Origin: an uncultured Alphaproteobacteria bacterium
GTDB lineage: Bacteria; Pseudomonadota; Alphaproteobacteria; Bin95
Direction: 5' to 3'
Length of the DNA: 64,000 nucleotides
NCBI GenBank assembly: GCA_938083135.1
Contig: CALLKY010000005.1
Location: forward strand, 1 to 64,000
A program made the position numbers and the translations under genes. Below are positions 36,424 to 44,907 of the stretch, piece by piece. A model generated the notes under the pieces. It was not told where the DNA came from. It made no database searches and saw only the letters and a list, made by a program, of their open reading frames with translations. Each line of letters starts with the position of its first letter. The first letter of the stretch is position 1.

Positions 36424-37797
36424 ATGCCCGATATTCTTGCCGCATCTGGCCGCAATGCCATCCCTTTGCATCTCGTGACCGCAGACGGCTTGGAAGATTG
36501 GCTGGATGAGCTGGATACGGGCGCTGTTCGATGGGTCGAGGTGTCTGGTTTTAAGGGTAAAGCTGGTCAAACCGTGCTGTTGCCAGGTCAAGACGGCAAG
36601 GCAGCCAGCGCGGCACTTGGCATATCAAGCCTAGACGACTTCTGGGCTTGTGGCGGTGCCTCCAGCCAATTGCCGGATGGTCTTTACGCGATCCAGACTA
36701 AGCTCACCAAAGCGCAGGCGACCAATATCGCCGTCGCGTGGTCGCTCGGCGCGTATAAGTTCGACAAATACAAAAAGAAGCCCGCTAACGGTGCCCGGCT
36801 TGTATGGCCGAAGGGGGCGGACAAGACGGTCGCGGAGGCAATCCGGGCAGGTGTGGCGACCACCCGCAGCCTGATCAACACGCCTGCCAGCGATATGGGC
36901 CCGGCGGAACTTGCCGCCGCCGTCAAAGCCGTTGCCAAGCCGCATAAGGCCAAAGTGGCGCTGACTGTTGGCAATGACTTGCTGAAGAACAACTTCCCGA
37001 CAATCCATGCCGTCGGCCGCGCCAGCGACCGCGCACCCCGGCTGATCGATATGACTTGGGGGCCGAAATCAGCGCCCAAGGTCACGCTGGTCGGCAAGGG
37101 CGTTTGTTTTGATACCGGCGGGCTGGACCTTAAATCTGCTGCCGGCATGCTCACTATGAAGAAGGATATGGGGGGGGCTGCAGCCGTCCTTGGCCTTGCA
37201 GAATCCATCATGCGGATCGACTTGCCGGTCCGCATGCGTGTGTTGATCCCGGCGGTTGAAAACAGTGTGTCTGGCAACGCCATGCGCCCATTGGACGTGA
37301 TCAAAACCCGCAAGGGCATCACGGTCGAAGTCGGCAATACGGACGCGGAAGGCCGCCTTGTGCTGTGTGATGCCATCGCGCTCGCCATGGAAGAAAAGCC
37401 GGATCTGGTGATTGACTGCGCGACACTGACGGGTGCGGCCCGTGTCGCCCTTGGTCCCAGCCTTCCGGCACTGTTCTGCAATGACGATACATTGGCGAAC
37501 GATATCCTCGCCGCTGGCCTCAAAACGGATGATCCGCTTTGGCGCCTACCGCTGCATGCACCCTATAAAGAGATGTTGGATAGCGATGTGGCAGACATGA
37601 ACAACGTGTCCACTGGCGGTTTTGCAGGTGCCATCACGGCGGCGCTTTATCTCTATGCCTTTGCTGAAGACACTGCACCCTGGGCGCATATCGACATGAT
37701 GGCCTGGAATCCGGGTGCGAAACCTGGCCGCCCCAAAGGCGGCGAAGCGCAGTCAACCCGTGCGCTGCTGGCAATGTTGCAGAAGCGGTTCGGGTAA
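36424..37797 (+). CDS. M17 leucyl aminopeptidase family protein
   Basis: This 457-residue metallo-aminopeptidase has the C-terminal M17 catalytic domain intact: 'LVGKGVCFDTGGLDLK' (catalytic Lys and a metal Asp), 'MKKDMGGAAAV' and the signature 'NTDAEGRLVLCDA'. The N-terminal domain is short and divergent, as in the PepB-like alphaproteobacterial group. It should release N-terminal residues from peptides in the cytoplasm. AAGGAGCACC stands just before the ATG. Confidence 0.92.
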   Translation: MPDILAASGRNAIPLHLVTADGLEDWLDELDTGAVRWVEVSGFKGKAGQTVLLPGQDGKAASAALGISSLDDFWACGGASSQLPDGLYAIQTKLTKAQATNIAVAWSLGAYKFDKYKKKPANGARLVWPKGADKTVAEAIRAGVATTRSLINTPASDMGPAELAAAVKAVAKPHKAKVALTVGNDLLKNNFPTIHAVGRASDRAPRLIDMTWGPKSAPKVTLVGKGVCFDTGGLDLKSAAGMLTMKKDMGGAAAVLGLAESIMRIDLPVRMRVLIPAVENSVSGNAMRPLDVIKTRKGITVEVGNTDAEGRLVLCDAIALAMEEKPDLVIDCATLTGAARVALGPSLPALFCNDDTLANDILAAGLKTDDPLWRLPLHAPYKEMLDSDVADMNNVSTGGFAGAITAALYLYAFAEDTAPWAHIDMMAWNPGAKPGRPKGGEAQSTRALLAMLQKRFG

Positions 37798-37827
37798 TTT
37801 GTTAGTTCATCTGCCCTTACTTCTTGA

Positions 37828-37869
37828 ACCCTCGCCCCCCATCGGGGCGAGAGGGCAGGGTGAGGGGGG
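37828..37869. repeat. Palindromic repeat, single unit E
   Basis: One unit in the 'right' orientation: ACCCTCGCCCCCCATCGGGG, then CGAGAGGGCAGGGTGAGGGG. It lies in the spacer after the aminopeptidase gene, about 80 bases before pair F. Confidence 0.8.
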
Positions 37870-37931
37870 TGCCTGCCACGAGAACCAAATGGCTGCATTT
37901 CCCGTCCACAATGCGCTGATGGACTTCGAGA

Positions 37932-39323
37932 ATGTCTGACCCCCGCTGGCATCCCCCCTCATCCCAACCTTCTCCCCCCGTTGGGGGGAGAAGGGGCTAT
38001 GGCGGTGATGCTTCTAAAAACCCCCTCACCCCCCAGCGGGGGGAGAGGGCTGGGGAGAGGGGGGCGCCTGCAAGAGAACTAAGCCCGTCTGAACCGACCC
38101 CCAAAGCCAAAGCCCCAATCAGCCAGAAACTCTGGATCATGTTGATTTGTGGCGTGTTGGTCGTATTGATTGGCAATGGCGTTCGGCTGACATTCGGCAT
38201 CCTGCTCAAGCCCATTGCCTTCGATCTTGAAATCAGCCGTGAAACCTTTGGTCTCGTGATCGCGATGCAGGCGTTGCTGTATGGTGCGTTTCAGCCAATT
38301 GCGGGCATTCTGGCGGACAGGTTTGGCGCGGTCATTGTCATTACCGTGGGCGCGCTTCTGTATGCAGGCGGGCTGTTTCTCGCCAGCATGGCGTCATCCT
38401 CGCTGGAGCTATCGATCTCGCTTGGCCTGCTTGTTGGCATCGGCCTCAGTGGTGCTACCAATGTGATCGTGCTGGGTGCGATTGCCCGCGTCGTCCCGGC
38501 GGAGCGGCGGGGCATCGTATTCGGTACGGTGATTGCTGCGGGCTCGCTCGGCATGTTCATTTTTGCACCTGCTGTGCAAGCGATTATGCAGGCGTTTGGT
38601 TGGCGGGAAACACTGCTGGCGCTGGCAGCGTTGATCCTAGTTTCACCATTGATGGCGCAAGGCCTCCGCGCGGCTAAGGCGGGCGCGGGGGCGGCCGTGC
38701 AAACAGCCCGGCAGTCCTTATCTGATGCAACATATGAAGCCGCGCGGCATCCGGGATATCTGCTGCTAACGGCAGGGTTCTTTGTCTGCGGGTTTCACGT
38801 CACATTTATCAGCACGCATTTCCCGGCATATTTGCAGGACAATGGCGTCTCCGCGTCCGCAACATCCTATGCGTTTGGGGCCATTGGGCTTTGTAATATC
38901 GCGGGTGCCTATATTTTCGGGGCGTTGAGTGACAAGTTCAGCAAGAAAAGTGTTCTAACGCTGATCTATCTGCTCCGCGCGGTCCTCATGACGATCATCC
39001 TGATATCCCCGATGACGGATATGACCGCCATTATGTTCGGCGCGCTGATGGGGCTGCTATGGCTCAGCACTGTGCCGTTGACCAGTGGAATCGTGGCGCA
39101 GGTTTTTGGCCCGGCCCATTTCTCATTCCTGTTCGGGATTGTGTTTATGGGTCACCAGTTCGGCGGTTTCACGGGTGCCTGGCTGGGCGGGCGCATCTAT
39201 GACATGACCGGCTCCTACGACATCATGTGGATGATATCGATCGGCCTCGGCTTGGTCTCCGCGATGCTCCATTGGCCGATCAGGGACCAACCTTTGCCGA
39301 GGCTTGGCGCGGTGCCGGCTTAG
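37932..39323 (+). CDS. MFS transporter with a repeat-derived N-terminal insert
   Basis: This 463-residue carrier has about twelve helices starting at residue 67 ('KLWIMLICGVLVVLIGNG'). Paired MFS loops are 'GILADRFGAVIV' and 'GALSDKFSKKSVL'. Residues of about 8-45 are encoded by repeat pair F, giving a Pro/Gly/Arg-rich leader ahead of helix 1. The only good ATG with a normal N-terminus is at 37932. An ATG at 38139 would begin inside helix 1 and has no ribosome-binding site. The second half resembles organic-acid carriers. The substrate is unknown. Confidence 0.8.
   Translation: MSDPRWHPPSSQPSPPVGGRRGYGGDASKNPLTPQRGERAGERGAPARELSPSEPTPKAKAPISQKLWIMLICGVLVVLIGNGVRLTFGILLKPIAFDLEISRETFGLVIAMQALLYGAFQPIAGILADRFGAVIVITVGALLYAGGLFLASMASSSLELSISLGLLVGIGLSGATNVIVLGAIARVVPAERRGIVFGTVIAAGSLGMFIFAPAVQAIMQAFGWRETLLALAALILVSPLMAQGLRAAKAGAGAAVQTARQSLSDATYEAARHPGYLLLTAGFFVCGFHVTFISTHFPAYLQDNGVSASATSYAFGAIGLCNIAGAYIFGALSDKFSKKSVLTLIYLLRAVLMTIILISPMTDMTAIMFGALMGLLWLSTVPLTSGIVAQVFGPAHFSFLFGIVFMGHQFGGFTGAWLGGRIYDMTGSYDIMWMISIGLGLVSAMLHWPIRDQPLPRLGAVPA
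37952..38065. repeat. Palindromic repeat pair F inside a coding sequence
   Basis: Unit one (37952-37995) starts CCCCCCTCATCCCAACCTTC and closes CCCCGTTGGGG. Unit two (about 38020-38065) starts ACCCCCTCACCCCCCAGCGG. Both lie within the MFS transporter frame and keep it open. The first two thirds of each unit match the intergenic copies. Confidence 0.82.
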
Positions 39324-39351
39324 GGGTGAGGCCGCCTCTAACCTGCAAGCC

Positions 39352-39471
39352 TCCACCCTCACCCTGATCCCTCTCCCTCCTGTGGAGGGCGAGGGGACCC
39401 TCACGAAGTCCGCGTGTCTTCCTTTTGGAACCCTCGCCCTCCACAGGGGGGAGAGGGCAGGGTGAGGGGGG
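39352..39471. repeat. Palindromic repeat pair G
   Basis: The left unit (39352-39394) has CCACCCTCACCCTGATCCCT then a CCTCCTGTGGAGGG centre, a compensated variant of the usual CCCCGTTGGGG. The core GACCCTCACGAAGTCCGCG follows. The right unit (39429-39471) has the matching variant centre CCTCCACAGGGG. It separates the convergent MFS and helicase genes. Confidence 0.85.
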
Positions 39472-39513
39472 AAGGTCGCAGGACAGAACGTGCGCCCATA
39501 TTCAAAAAAAACC

Positions 39514-42000
39514 CTAAAGCGGCAGCGCGGCTTGATCTTGGCCCATGGCCATGGCTTCCTCGATCAAAGCGTCGGCGGCATCTTCCTCAGCTTCCGCCAA
39601 GAGCGCTTCGTCGACGTCGCCATAGACGAACTCTTTGCCGATCTCCAGCAGCACCGGAACGGCGAGTGGTGAAACGCGGTCCAGGCGGCGGACAGTGGTT
39701 TTGCCTTTGGCGCGCGCTAGCATTTCGCCAAGGCGGCGCACATCTGTCAGCCCTTTGGCGGCGTCCCGTACTGTCGCGCGCAGCAGAATGTGGTTCGGCT
39801 CATATTTGCGCAGCACGTCATAAATCAGGTCTGAATTGACGGTGACCTGACGACCCGTTTTTTCCTGGCCCGGGTGGCGGCGTTCGATCAATCCGGCGAT
39901 CACGGCGACATTGCGGAACGTGCGCTTTAGCAGTGTTGATTCCGCCATCCATTCCTCCAGGTCATCGCCCAGCATGTCCTCTGCGAAGAGCGCGGGGATA
40001 TCCTGGGCTTCTTTCACGGACCATACGGCAATCACATAATCCGTGGCGCAGAACCCAAGTGGCCCATAGCCCATGCGCGCCATCCGTCGTGTCAGCAGCA
40101 TGCCGAGCGTTTGGTGCGCGTTCCGGCCTTCAAAGCAATACGCCACCAGATAATTCCGCCCGCCGCGCGGGAACGTCTCGACCAGTAGCCCATCCGCCCC
40201 GGGCAATTGGGAGCGCCAGCACTGCATGCGCAGCCATTCGAGCACATCATCAGGCATGCCTTTCCAGCGTTTCGGGTCCGACAGAATTTCGCGGACACGG
40301 CGGGCCAGCCGGGTCGTTAGCGGCAAGCGTCCACCGCCATAGGCTGGCACTTTCGGCTGGTCCCCTTTGCCGGGGCGCGCCATCAATGTGGTTTCGCGGA
40401 TGCCGGTGAATTCCAGCAATTGGCCAGCAAACATGAAGGTGTCGCCAATCTCGAGCCCGTTGGCGAAATATTCTTCAACCTCACCAATTGTGCGCCGACC
40501 GACGCGGACTTTCAGCACCGGCGCGTCGACGATCACGCCGACATTCATGCGCCATTGCCGGGCGATGCGCGGTTCCGCAACGCGCCATCCGCCGTCTTCA
40601 TCCTGTGTGAGACGATGGTAGCGTTCGTAGGCTTTCAGCGCGTATCCACCAGTGGCAGCGAATGTCAGAACGGCGTCGAAGTCGGTTCGCGAAAGATCGG
40701 CGTAAGGGGCCGCCCGGATAACTTCCTCGTAGAGGGCGTCAGCGTCGAATGGCGCGGAACATCCAACGCCGACAAGATGCTGCGCTAACACATCCAATCC
40801 GCCATTTTCATAGCTATCGCCGTCAAGCTCGCCCGCTTCAGCGGCTTCGATTGCCGCGCGGCATTCCAGCAGCTCAAAGCGATTGCCGGGGGTCAGCAGG
40901 GCCCGGCTGGGTGCGTCCAGGCGATGATTGGCACGGCCAATCCGCTGTAGCAGACGGGCAGCCCCCTTCGGCGCCCCCACCTGCACGACGAGATCGACAT
41001 TCCCCCAATCAATCCCAAGGTCTAGGGATGATGTTGCGATGACAGCGCGCAGCTTTCCCGCCGCCATCGCCGCTTCCACCTTCCGGCGTTGCTCCACGGC
41101 AAGGCTGCCATGATGCAGGGCGATTGCCAGATGGTCCTCATTCAAGCGCCACAACGCCTGGAACGCCATTTCCGCCTGGGCGCGAGTGTTGACGAACACG
41201 ATGGACGATTCGGCTGTTTTCAGTGCTTCATACACATCTGGCATTGCGTGCATGGCCATATGGCCAGACCATGGCACGCGGGCTTTGGCATGGATGACAT
41301 CGATGTCTGGCGCGGCGCCAGCTTCCCCAACCACCAGGGACACATCATCCCCTCGCCCTGCCGTCTTGCTGAGCCATTTGGCGAGTGCTGGCGGGTCCGC
41401 AACGGTTGCGGATAGGCCAATGCGGCGGTGGTTGGGGGCTAAGGTTGCCAACCGCGCAAGGCCAAGTGCCAGCATTTCGCCACGCTTATTGTCCGCCAAT
41501 GCGTGCAGTTCATCGATGATGACGGCTTTCAGCTTGCCAAACATGCGCGGTGCGTCCGCATAAGACAGCAATAACGCCAGGCTTTCAGGGGTTGTCAGCA
41601 GGATATGCGGCGGCTTGCGGCGCTGGCGAACGCGCTTCGATTGCGGCGTGTCGCCCGTTCGGGTTTCGATGGAGATCGGCAGCGCCATTTCCACAGCAGG
41701 CGCTTCCAGGTTCCGCGCGACATCAACCGAAAGCGCCTTCAGAGGTGAAATATAGAGCGTGTGCAATCCAGCAGGAGGTTCACCGTCATGGCTGGCGAGA
41801 TCGATGAGGCTTGGCAGGAACCCGGCCAAAGTTTTGCCGCCACCTGTCGGCGCTGTCAGCAGTACGGACCGGCCCTGGTGCGCCAAACGGGCGAGTGCCA
41901 ATTGGTGATCACGGGCAGCCCAGCCCCGGCTTTCAAACCAGCGCTCGAACGGCTCCGGCAGGATCGCCGAATTCTCTGATAGGGGGGTTACGTCCGCCAT
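39514..42000 (-). CDS. Ligase-associated DNA damage response DEXH-box helicase (Lhr-like)
   Basis: This roughly 828-residue superfamily 2 helicase has motif I 'TAPTGGGKTLAGF', DEAH-type motif II 'IIDELHAL', 'GLSATVADP' and the C-terminal helicase part with 'ATSSLDLGIDWGNVDLVVQVGAPKGAARLLQRIGRANH'. The long DEAD-associated C-terminal domain ('LMARPGKGDQPKVPAYGGGRLPLT') marks the Lhr branch that normally travels with a LigD-type ATP ligase, an exonuclease and a phosphoesterase. None of these is beside it. The start at 42000 (ATG) is preferred to a TTG at 42009. Confidence 0.9.
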   Translation of the reverse strand: MADVTPLSENSAILPEPFERWFESRGWAARDHQLALARLAHQGRSVLLTAPTGGGKTLAGFLPSLIDLASHDGEPPAGLHTLYISPLKALSVDVARNLEAPAVEMALPISIETRTGDTPQSKRVRQRRKPPHILLTTPESLALLLSYADAPRMFGKLKAVIIDELHALADNKRGEMLALGLARLATLAPNHRRIGLSATVADPPALAKWLSKTAGRGDDVSLVVGEAGAAPDIDVIHAKARVPWSGHMAMHAMPDVYEALKTAESSIVFVNTRAQAEMAFQALWRLNEDHLAIALHHGSLAVEQRRKVEAAMAAGKLRAVIATSSLDLGIDWGNVDLVVQVGAPKGAARLLQRIGRANHRLDAPSRALLTPGNRFELLECRAAIEAAEAGELDGDSYENGGLDVLAQHLVGVGCSAPFDADALYEEVIRAAPYADLSRTDFDAVLTFAATGGYALKAYERYHRLTQDEDGGWRVAEPRIARQWRMNVGVIVDAPVLKVRVGRRTIGEVEEYFANGLEIGDTFMFAGQLLEFTGIRETTLMARPGKGDQPKVPAYGGGRLPLTTRLARRVREILSDPKRWKGMPDDVLEWLRMQCWRSQLPGADGLLVETFPRGGRNYLVAYCFEGRNAHQTLGMLLTRRMARMGYGPLGFCATDYVIAVWSVKEAQDIPALFAEDMLGDDLEEWMAESTLLKRTFRNVAVIAGLIERRHPGQEKTGRQVTVNSDLIYDVLRKYEPNHILLRATVRDAAKGLTDVRRLGEMLARAKGKTTVRRLDRVSPLAVPVLLEIGKEFVYGDVDEALLAEAEEDAADALIEEAMAMGQDQAALPL

Positions 42001-42101
42001 TGTTCGCAATATAGACTTTGGCTGTCTATTTTCATCCCACGCCCTTTTTCGCCGTTATGGCTCAAGGGCTTTTGACAGACCTTTTTTTGGATTGAAGTTT
42101 T

Positions 42102-43694
42102 ATGGGCCACACGCCAGATGCGATCCGGTCCGCATTGTTCGTCGATTTCGACAATGTGTACCTCGCTCTCCGTAATTTTGACCGCCGTGCGGCGGATGCG
42201 TTCGCTGAACGCCCGGCCCTCTGGCTGGATTGGCTGGAATCCGGGGCGCATGCAGCGCTTGAGGACGGGGTTGATCCAATTCCGCGCCGCGTGCTGATCC
42301 GGAATTGCTACCTGAATCCGGCAGCATTCAGCCGCCAACGAAGCTTCTTCACCCGCGCGGCATTCACCGTTGTTGATTGTCCGTCCCTGACCGCGCGCGG
42401 CAAGAACAGCGCCGATATCTTGATGGCAATGGATATTCTGGACGCGGTGAACCATCCAACGCGGTTCGACGAATTTATCATTCTGACATCAGATGCTGAT
42501 TTTACGCCCGTCCTGCTGCGCCTCCGCGCCCATGACCGTATTACATCTGTGTTGACCAGTACGATTACGGCGGCGGCGTTCCGGGAAGCCTGTGATGTCT
42601 CCATTGACCTGGAGACGTTTGCCGTTGAAGCGCTTGGCTTGCCGCAAGAGGATCTCCGCTCGCCACGGGGGCCGGGCGTCATCAGCGAAGGCCAGCCACC
42701 GCCAGAGAAGTTCGCCGACGCGCGCCCCAATGCAGCGAACGTGCTGCTGGAGGAAGTTCGGAAATCTGGTGCCATACCAACCCAGGACGCCCACAAGATC
42801 CTGTCCCGCGTGCCCACGTTCCAGAACAGTTACTGGTTCGGCATGGGTACGTTGAAGGCGTTGCTTGATGATCTGGTTCGCCATGAACCAGACCTGTTCG
42901 TTGAAATGGATGGATCATTGCCAGCCGCCATCAGGCTCCGCCGTGCAGGGGATCCAGAAATGGCGGAGGTTATTGAGCCACCCGCTGCACCGCAAACGCC
43001 AGAAGCGCCAGCGCCACAACAGGCGCCTGCACCAGAGCCAGAACCAGCGTTTTCGCCTGAAATGGCGCGGTTCATGGAAGACATCAACATGCTGGTCGGC
43101 GCGCCGAAGCTTAGCCCAGAAAACTATGACGCTTTGTTCGATGCGCTTGCTATGGCGTTGGCGGGAGGGGCGGTTGACCGGGATCAATTGCTGCAGGAAT
43201 CCGGTGCGAATCTGCCAGACGGGGCCCGCGTGCGGCGGGGTGAGGCAAGCTTTGTTATCTCTAGTCTTGCGGATGAAGGCGTTCTAGCGCGGGAGGATGC
43301 CGCCCAACTTGGTGCAGAACGCCTGGCGGAGCATTTCCGGGATATCGTGTTGAGCGCCGTTGCGAACACACAGCGCAGTCTGGATGAGAATGAACGCCAG
43401 ATGCTGGAAGAATGGCTGATTGGCGAAGAACTTTCCGGTGCCAGCGCCGTTGGTGACGCGCTGGATGATGATCCCGACGACTATTCGGATGCCGATGACA
43501 TCGACATTGCAGACGACCGAGATAATGACGATTCAGATGATGACGATGACGACAGCGACGATGATCATGAGTCCGAAGCGACGCAACAAAGGCTCAGCAG
43601 CGATGATGACGATGCGCCGGAACCGCCTAAATCAGGCGAAGCCCCGCGGGATGGTCTGCGCCTGCCTTGGGACCGGCGCTGGCGTAGCCGATGA
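42102..43694 (+). CDS. NYN-domain ribonuclease-like protein with LOTUS-like and acidic C-terminal regions
   Basis: This 530-residue protein starts with a PIN-like NYN domain (about 8-175). The acidic metal-site residues are visible as Asp15 and Asp17 ('FVDFDNVY'), Asp105/Asp111 in 'NSADILMAMD', and Asp131/Asp133 in 'LTSDADFTPVL'. A second domain (about 205-290, 'LLEEVRKSGAIPTQDAHKILSRVP') looks like an OST-HTH/LOTUS RNA-binding fold. After a Pro/Ala/Gln-rich linker there is another helical segment (about 325-450), then a very acidic Asp-rich tail (about 453-507). Its stop overlaps the tusA-like start by four bases. It probably cleaves or binds RNA; the target is unknown. Confidence 0.82.
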   Translation: MGHTPDAIRSALFVDFDNVYLALRNFDRRAADAFAERPALWLDWLESGAHAALEDGVDPIPRRVLIRNCYLNPAAFSRQRSFFTRAAFTVVDCPSLTARGKNSADILMAMDILDAVNHPTRFDEFIILTSDADFTPVLLRLRAHDRITSVLTSTITAAAFREACDVSIDLETFAVEALGLPQEDLRSPRGPGVISEGQPPPEKFADARPNAANVLLEEVRKSGAIPTQDAHKILSRVPTFQNSYWFGMGTLKALLDDLVRHEPDLFVEMDGSLPAAIRLRRAGDPEMAEVIEPPAAPQTPEAPAPQQAPAPEPEPAFSPEMARFMEDINMLVGAPKLSPENYDALFDALAMALAGGAVDRDQLLQESGANLPDGARVRRGEASFVISSLADEGVLAREDAAQLGAERLAEHFRDIVLSAVANTQRSLDENERQMLEEWLIGEELSGASAVGDALDDDPDDYSDADDIDIADDRDNDDSDDDDDDSDDDHESEATQQRLSSDDDDAPEPPKSGEAPRDGLRLPWDRRWRSR

Positions 43695-43924
43695 GCAGTG
43701 CAGCTGATCAGGAACTGGATGCCACCGGCCTAAAATGTCCAATGCCCGTTTTGCGCGCCCGCCGTGCCCTGAAACCGCTGGCCGTTGGGGCGCGGCTTCT
43801 GGTGCGTGCGGATGACCCGGCGTCCGCCAAAGACTTTCCAGCCTTCTGCGAAACAACGGGGCATGTGTTGGAGGATGTAGCGGAGGTTGAGGGCGAGTTC
43901 AGGTTCCTAATTCGGAAAGCCTGA
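43691..43924 (+). CDS. TusA-family sulfurtransferase
   Basis: This 77-residue protein has the single catalytic cysteine motif 'GLKCPMPVLRARRAL' of TusA/SirA proteins, which pass persulfide sulfur to tRNA thiolation, molybdenum cofactor or other paths. 'DDPASAKDFPAFCETTGH' is the second conserved block. It is coupled by an ATGA overlap to the NYN nuclease gene, which suggests a joint tRNA role. It ends 19 bases from the convergent dehydrogenase gene. Confidence 0.92.
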   Translation: MSSAADQELDATGLKCPMPVLRARRALKPLAVGARLLVRADDPASAKDFPAFCETTGHVLEDVAEVEGEFRFLIRKA

Positions 43925-43942
43925 ACATTTTTTGCCCCAAAA

Positions 43943-44815
43943 TCAGCGCGTTGGAATGGGTTCCGGGCCGCTATAATCATAAAAACCACGCCCGGTTTTT
44001 TTGCCGAGCCACCCTGCCTCGACATATTTCACCAGCAATGGGCAAGGGCGGTATTTGCTGTCAGCCAGGCCTTCATACAGCACCTGCATGACAGATAGGC
44101 ACGTGTCCAGGCCGATGAAGTCCGCAAGCTCAAGCGGGCCCATGGGGTGGTTGGCACCAAGCTTCATCGCCGTGTCGATGGCTTCAACAGAACCAACGCC
44201 TTCATAAAGGGTGTAAACGGCCTCATTTAGCATTGGCAGCAGAATACGGTTGACGATGAACGCGGGAAAATCTTCCGCTGCGACGGCCTGTTTGCCAAGC
44301 CGCCCGGTCAGCTCCCGAACGGTTGAGACTGTCTCGTCCTTAGTCGCGATGCCGCGGATCACTTCCACCAACTGCATCATCGGCACTGGGTTCATGAAAT
44401 GCATGCCGATGAACAGGCCGGGCCTATCGGTCGTGGTCGCCAAACGCGTGATTGGGATAGAGGACGTGTTCGTGGCGATAATCGTATCGTCGCGCAGATG
44501 TGGAATGATGCTCTGATAGATATTGCCTTTGACGGCTTCATCTTCTGTGGCGGCTTCAATCACCATGTCGCAATCGCCGAGTACCGCAAGATCGGTGCTG
44601 GGCAATACGCGAACGAGCGCTTCTTCGAGCTGCACTTCGTCGATCAGGCCGCGGCGCATTTGCCGATCCATGTTTTTCCGCATCGCTGCAGCGGCGGCTT
44701 CCAGCCGATCAGGCGCTACATCAATCAGGCGGACATTAAGCCCCGCCATTGCGCAGACATGGGCGATGCCGTTGCCCATCTGGCCAGCGCCGATAACCCC
44801 AATGCGTTCAATCAT
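43943..44815 (-). CDS. hbd: 3-hydroxybutyryl-CoA dehydrogenase
   Basis: This 290-residue NAD-dependent dehydrogenase oxidises (S)-3-hydroxyacyl-CoA. The dinucleotide loop is 'GVIGAGQMGNGIA' (6-18). The catalytic histidine-glutamate pair lies in 'GMHFMNPVPMMQLVEV', and 'DFPAFIVNRIL' precedes the C-terminal helical domain with 'GANHPMGPLELADFIGLD'. The short single-domain form fits butyrate/acetoacetyl-CoA metabolism. It follows etfBA after a terminator. Confidence 0.92.
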   Translation of the reverse strand: MIERIGVIGAGQMGNGIAHVCAMAGLNVRLIDVAPDRLEAAAAAMRKNMDRQMRRGLIDEVQLEEALVRVLPSTDLAVLGDCDMVIEAATEDEAVKGNIYQSIIPHLRDDTIIATNTSSIPITRLATTTDRPGLFIGMHFMNPVPMMQLVEVIRGIATKDETVSTVRELTGRLGKQAVAAEDFPAFIVNRILLPMLNEAVYTLYEGVGSVEAIDTAMKLGANHPMGPLELADFIGLDTCLSVMQVLYEGLADSKYRPCPLLVKYVEAGWLGKKTGRGFYDYSGPEPIPTR

Positions 44816-44843
44816 AGTTTCAAGCTTTCAGCTTCAGAAATAA

Positions 44844-44879
44844 GAAACGCCCGCCACCAGGGACGGCGGCAGGCGTTTC
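44844..44879 (-). terminator. Rho-independent terminator after etfBA
   Basis: On the minus strand GAAACGCC.GCC pairs with GGCGGGCGTTTC, forming a long GC-rich stem, followed by TTATTTCT. It lies just after the etfA stop and ends the etf transcript before hbd. Confidence 0.82.
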
Positions 44880-44907
44880 AATAAAAACGTCAGTCGCCAG
44901 CGGCTGA

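Noticed and set aside
18489-39471. CRISPR array
   Set aside because: The repeats are self-complementary, irregularly spaced by kilobases and lack uniform spacers.
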